Shown here one piece after another: positions 4,411 through 7,198 of a DNA stretch of 7,198 nt. Numbering within the stretch: the first letter of the stretch is position 1; each line of letters opens with the position of its first letter. The notes under the pieces are model-generated. The model saw only the letters and a program-made list of their open reading frames with translations. It was not told the DNA's origin and did no database searches. Source of the DNA: CAYVDH01 sp964450355 (lineage in GTDB: Bacteria > Bacteroidota > Bacteroidia > NS11-12g > UBA955). A program made the position numbers and the translations under genes. The stretch is taken from positions 1 through 7,198 of the forward strand of contig CAYVDH010000180.1 in assembly GCA_964450355.1 (NCBI GenBank). The letters run 5' to 3'.

Positions 4411-7198
4411 GTGAAAAAAATAGTTTTACTGATATTACTTAATTTTACATTTTTTATTTATGCTCAAATAAATCGATCATACAATTTAGAAGTTTCATGT
4501 AAATCTAGGTATTATACTTCTTCATCGTCTATTTTAGAATTCAAATGGAGGTCAACCTTGCCATCAACAATTCAAGCTCAAAGAGTTTACAGAAAATTAA
4601 AATCTTCGTACACATTCACTAACACACCATACAAATCTGTACCTGCTTCTGATTCTACATTTAATGATACCATTACTACTGGGAATCAATATGAATACCG
4701 ATTTGAAAAAGATACAGGAAGAGATGGTTACACCATTCTTGGATATGTAAATGCTGGTCATAGAGTTGCTTTTCCAACATCAAGAGGTACCATTTTATTG
4801 GTAATAGATAGCACTAATAAAACCTATTTAGATACAGTACTCAGAACATTTAGAAACGATTTAATTGGAGATGGATGGAAAATTAAGATAGGATGGTTTT
4901 CACCTAGTACAACCGTTTCACAAATTAAAACTTACATTTCAAATTCATATACAGCAAATAACACAATCAATTCAGTCTTTTTAATTGGCAATTTAGCTGT
5001 TCCTTACTCAGGGAATTTTAGGTCAACATTTATTTATCCTCCTGATGGTCATACTACTGTTAGCTCACCACCAAGTCATGAAGGAGCTTGGCCAGCAGAT
5101 TGTTATTATGGCGAACTGAATGGATCATGGACAGATGCCTCAGTAAACAACACATTAGGTGCAAGAACAGCTAACAACAATACAGTTGGTGATGGGAAAT
5201 TTGACCAAACTGGTTTACCTAATTTAGTTGATTTGCAAGTTGGTCGTTTGGATTTATCAGACATGACAAGTTTTTCTTTGACAGAAAGAGAATTATTAAA
5301 ACAATATTTTAATAAAAACCATGTATTTAGGCATAAAATTGAAAACATAAGGGAACGTTGTTTATTGGAAGATAATATTGGTTTGTTAAATTACCCATAT
5401 CCATATTTTGATGAGCATTTCAGTGGAACTGCCTTTAGAAATACAGCACCATTAATCAGTGATACTTCAGTTTTTCAATTGGATTATTTAACTAATCTCA
5501 ATAACAATTCTTATTTATGGAGTTATGGAATTGGATATGGAAGTTATACTAGTACAAGTGGAATAGCCACCACTGCAAATTTCGCCAGCAGTTCTCAATC
5601 CATAAAAAGTGTTTTTACAGGTTTATTTGGAAGTTATTTTGGTGATTGGGATAATACTAATAATTTTCTTAAAGCACCATTGGCAGCCAAAGGAAATGTA
5701 TTGAATTCATTTTGGTGTGGACGACAAACATGGTTTTTTCATCACATGGCAATGGGAGAAACTATTGGCTACAGTACTTTAAGAACTATCAATAATTATG
5801 ATCCTTCATTGGTTGATTACCTCTATCCAACTACAGATTATAATTATCTATTAATACACCCTGCATTGATGGGTGATCCAAGTGTAAGAATGCAACCTGT
5901 TTACACACCTACAGTTTTAAAGGCTAGACAAGACAGTTGTTACAGTCGCTTTAAATTAACTTGGAATAATTCTATTGATACAGCAGTTCATGATTATTAT
6001 GTTTTTAGAGCAAAACATATTGATAGCACATTTAGTTTATTAGGCACAACTCAAAACAATTTTTATATAGATAATTCACCTTTAACTGGAACTAATGTTT
6101 ACATGTTAAGAGGATTAAAATTACAAGTTAGTGGAAGTGGCACTTATTACAATATGTCACAAGGTATTTTTGACACCATTAGTACTTCAGAGCTTTATAC
6201 TCCAATTGCAAATGCAGGTAGAGATACTTTTACTTGTTATGGGCAAAGTGTAAGAATTGGGGCTAAAAACAACAACAGCATCAATATCATTTATTTTTGG
6301 AATCCTACAAGTTATAATAGAGATACAACTACAATTGTGCCATTAGTTTCAGCTTACAGAACGATGTTTGCAGTAGATACTGTAAGCAAATGCACAGTAA
6401 AAGATTCTATGTATTTAACGGTTAATCCTTTACCAGTTTCAGAAACCATTAGTAAAAACTTCAATAACACATGTCGAGATACCATTGATTGGAACAGTAC
6501 TTTAAACAATGGCAATGGATTTAATTACTCTTGGAATTTTATTGGAGGTAGTCCAAGTAATTTGAGTGGACATATTTTAAACAACCCAAGTTTAATAGCA
6601 TATGCTACTCAAGGAAATTACATTACATCATTAACTGTTACTGACACAACAACAGATTGTTTTCATTTAGACACTTCTCATGTAAATATTATATGTAGTT
6701 CATTGCCATTATACAATTATATATTCAATTGTAATGTAAATGAAAGGAGTGAGGTTGAATTTAATTTTATCCCTAATGAAATTAAAAACAAATTCTCACA
6801 TTTCTCAATTCAAGCATTAAATGATAAAAACGAATGGATTGAAATTATTGTTCAATCTAACAGTTCAGAAAACCAATACCAAATTAAATACAACAACATT
6901 AAAGGTTATGAATATTTTAGAATTGTAATTCCATTTTTTAATTCTAGATATACCATTATTGAGAATTGCAAAATTGAATCAAGTTTTAATCAAATTAAAA
7001 TTTTTCCAAATCCTAATCATGGCGAATTTTTATTATCAATAAATCCATTGGAAATTAACAAAAAAATTGTTATTAATATTTACAATTCTATAGGAGAAAA
7101 AATTGAATTTGTTAAAGAAGAAAATAAAATTAAATTATTAAAACCAGTTTCTGGAATGTATTTAATTGAAATAAAAATCTCTGATTCAATTTATCATA
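4411..7198 (+). CDS. Secreted multidomain C25-like protein with T9SS sorting domain (3' end beyond window)
   Basis: Open for 929 codons from GTG 4411 to the right edge. A TGA directly precedes the GTG and the signal peptide (VKKIVLLILLNFTFFIYAQ) begins there, so GTG is the start; the first in-frame ATG comes only near codon 285. Domains: Fn3-like 22-115; a peptidase C25 (gingipain)-like core about 125-480, with the strand TILLVID (127-133), PADCYYGELNG (228-238), VGRL (277-280), LFGSYFGDWD (405-414) and WCGR followed by FFHH (435-445); Fn3-like 500-591; two PKD/Ig-like modules about 598-675 and 676-761; a linker beta domain; and a type A T9SS sorting domain from about 862, with FPNPNHGEF (865-873) and SGMYLIEIK. 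It is probably exported by Sec, passed through the outer membrane by T9SS, and attached to or released from the surface. The C25 dyad is not evident: SYGIGYGS (371-378) stands where His-Gly is expected and Ser408 where Cys is expected. It may be an inactive or divergent relative. Only a few terminal residues are probably missing. Confidence 0.82.
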   Translation, partial: MKKIVLLILLNFTFFIYAQINRSYNLEVSCKSRYYTSSSSILEFKWRSTLPSTIQAQRVYRKLKSSYTFTNTPYKSVPASDSTFNDTITTGNQYEYRFEKDTGRDGYTILGYVNAGHRVAFPTSRGTILLVIDSTNKTYLDTVLRTFRNDLIGDGWKIKIGWFSPSTTVSQIKTYISNSYTANNTINSVFLIGNLAVPYSGNFRSTFIYPPDGHTTVSSPPSHEGAWPADCYYGELNGSWTDASVNNTLGARTANNNTVGDGKFDQTGLPNLVDLQVGRLDLSDMTSFSLTERELLKQYFNKNHVFRHKIENIRERCLLEDNIGLLNYPYPYFDEHFSGTAFRNTAPLISDTSVFQLDYLTNLNNNSYLWSYGIGYGSYTSTSGIATTANFASSSQSIKSVFTGLFGSYFGDWDNTNNFLKAPLAAKGNVLNSFWCGRQTWFFHHMAMGETIGYSTLRTINNYDPSLVDYLYPTTDYNYLLIHPALMGDPSVRMQPVYTPTVLKARQDSCYSRFKLTWNNSIDTAVHDYYVFRAKHIDSTFSLLGTTQNNFYIDNSPLTGTNVYMLRGLKLQVSGSGTYYNMSQGIFDTISTSELYTPIANAGRDTFTCYGQSVRIGAKNNNSINIIYFWNPTSYNRDTTTIVPLVSAYRTMFAVDTVSKCTVKDSMYLTVNPLPVSETISKNFNNTCRDTIDWNSTLNNGNGFNYSWNFIGGSPSNLSGHILNNPSLIAYATQGNYITSLTVTDTTTDCFHLDTSHVNIICSSLPLYNYIFNCNVNERSEVEFNFIPNEIKNKFSHFSIQALNDKNEWIEIIVQSNSSENQYQIKYNNIKGYEYFRIVIPFFNSRYTIIENCKIESSFNQIKIFPNPNHGEFLLSINPLEINKKIVINIYNSIGEKIEFVKEENKIKLLKPVSGMYLIEIKISDSIYH

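Noticed and set aside
5106..5348. Minus-strand ORF of 80 codons
   Set aside because: It is antisense to the C25-like core (PADCYYGELNG to VGRL), which is well supported as coding.

Overview
The window is AT-rich DNA from a member of the Bacteroidota. Three things show this. The promoters have the Bacteroidota form TTTG-N19-TAnnTTTG rather than -35/-10 boxes. Shine-Dalgarno sites are mostly absent. The right-hand gene ends in a type IX secretion (T9SS) sorting domain, a system confined to this phylum. The sequence does not settle the order or genus. I saw no insertion sequence, CRISPR array, tRNA or rRNA.

Left part (1-3989, minus strand): three tightly packed genes read leftwards, rtcB (RNA ligase), a small TPR-repeat protein 17 nt behind it, and a secreted GH92 family alpha-mannosidase 24 nt further on, which runs off the left edge. 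The spacing suggests one operon. RNA ligation and glycan trimming are unrelated jobs, so the mannosidase may simply sit downstream, while rtcB and the TPR gene are the more plausible functional pair. A 9-bp inverted repeat spans the TPR/GH92 junction.

Middle part (3990-4410): a 421-nt divergent intergenic region that is far from empty. On the minus strand it holds a near-perfect promoter, a 5' hairpin, a 27-codon short ORF and a strong intrinsic terminator, all upstream of rtcB. The end of the short ORF carries a sequence that can pair with the 5' arm of the terminator, which is the architecture of a translation-sensing attenuator. I see no comparable promoter between this terminator and rtcB, so the RNA-repair operon may be expressed by read-through. 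This is the most interesting object in the window. A 15-nt palindrome lies just ahead of the rtcB start codon.

Right part (4411-7198, plus strand): one long secreted multidomain protein starting at GTG, with a signal peptide, an Fn3-like domain, a C25/gingipain-like core, Fn3 and PKD-like modules and the T9SS sorting domain. It is cut by the right edge. Its promoter lies so close to the GTG that the mRNA may be almost leaderless. The core lacks an obvious His-Gly/Cys catalytic dyad.
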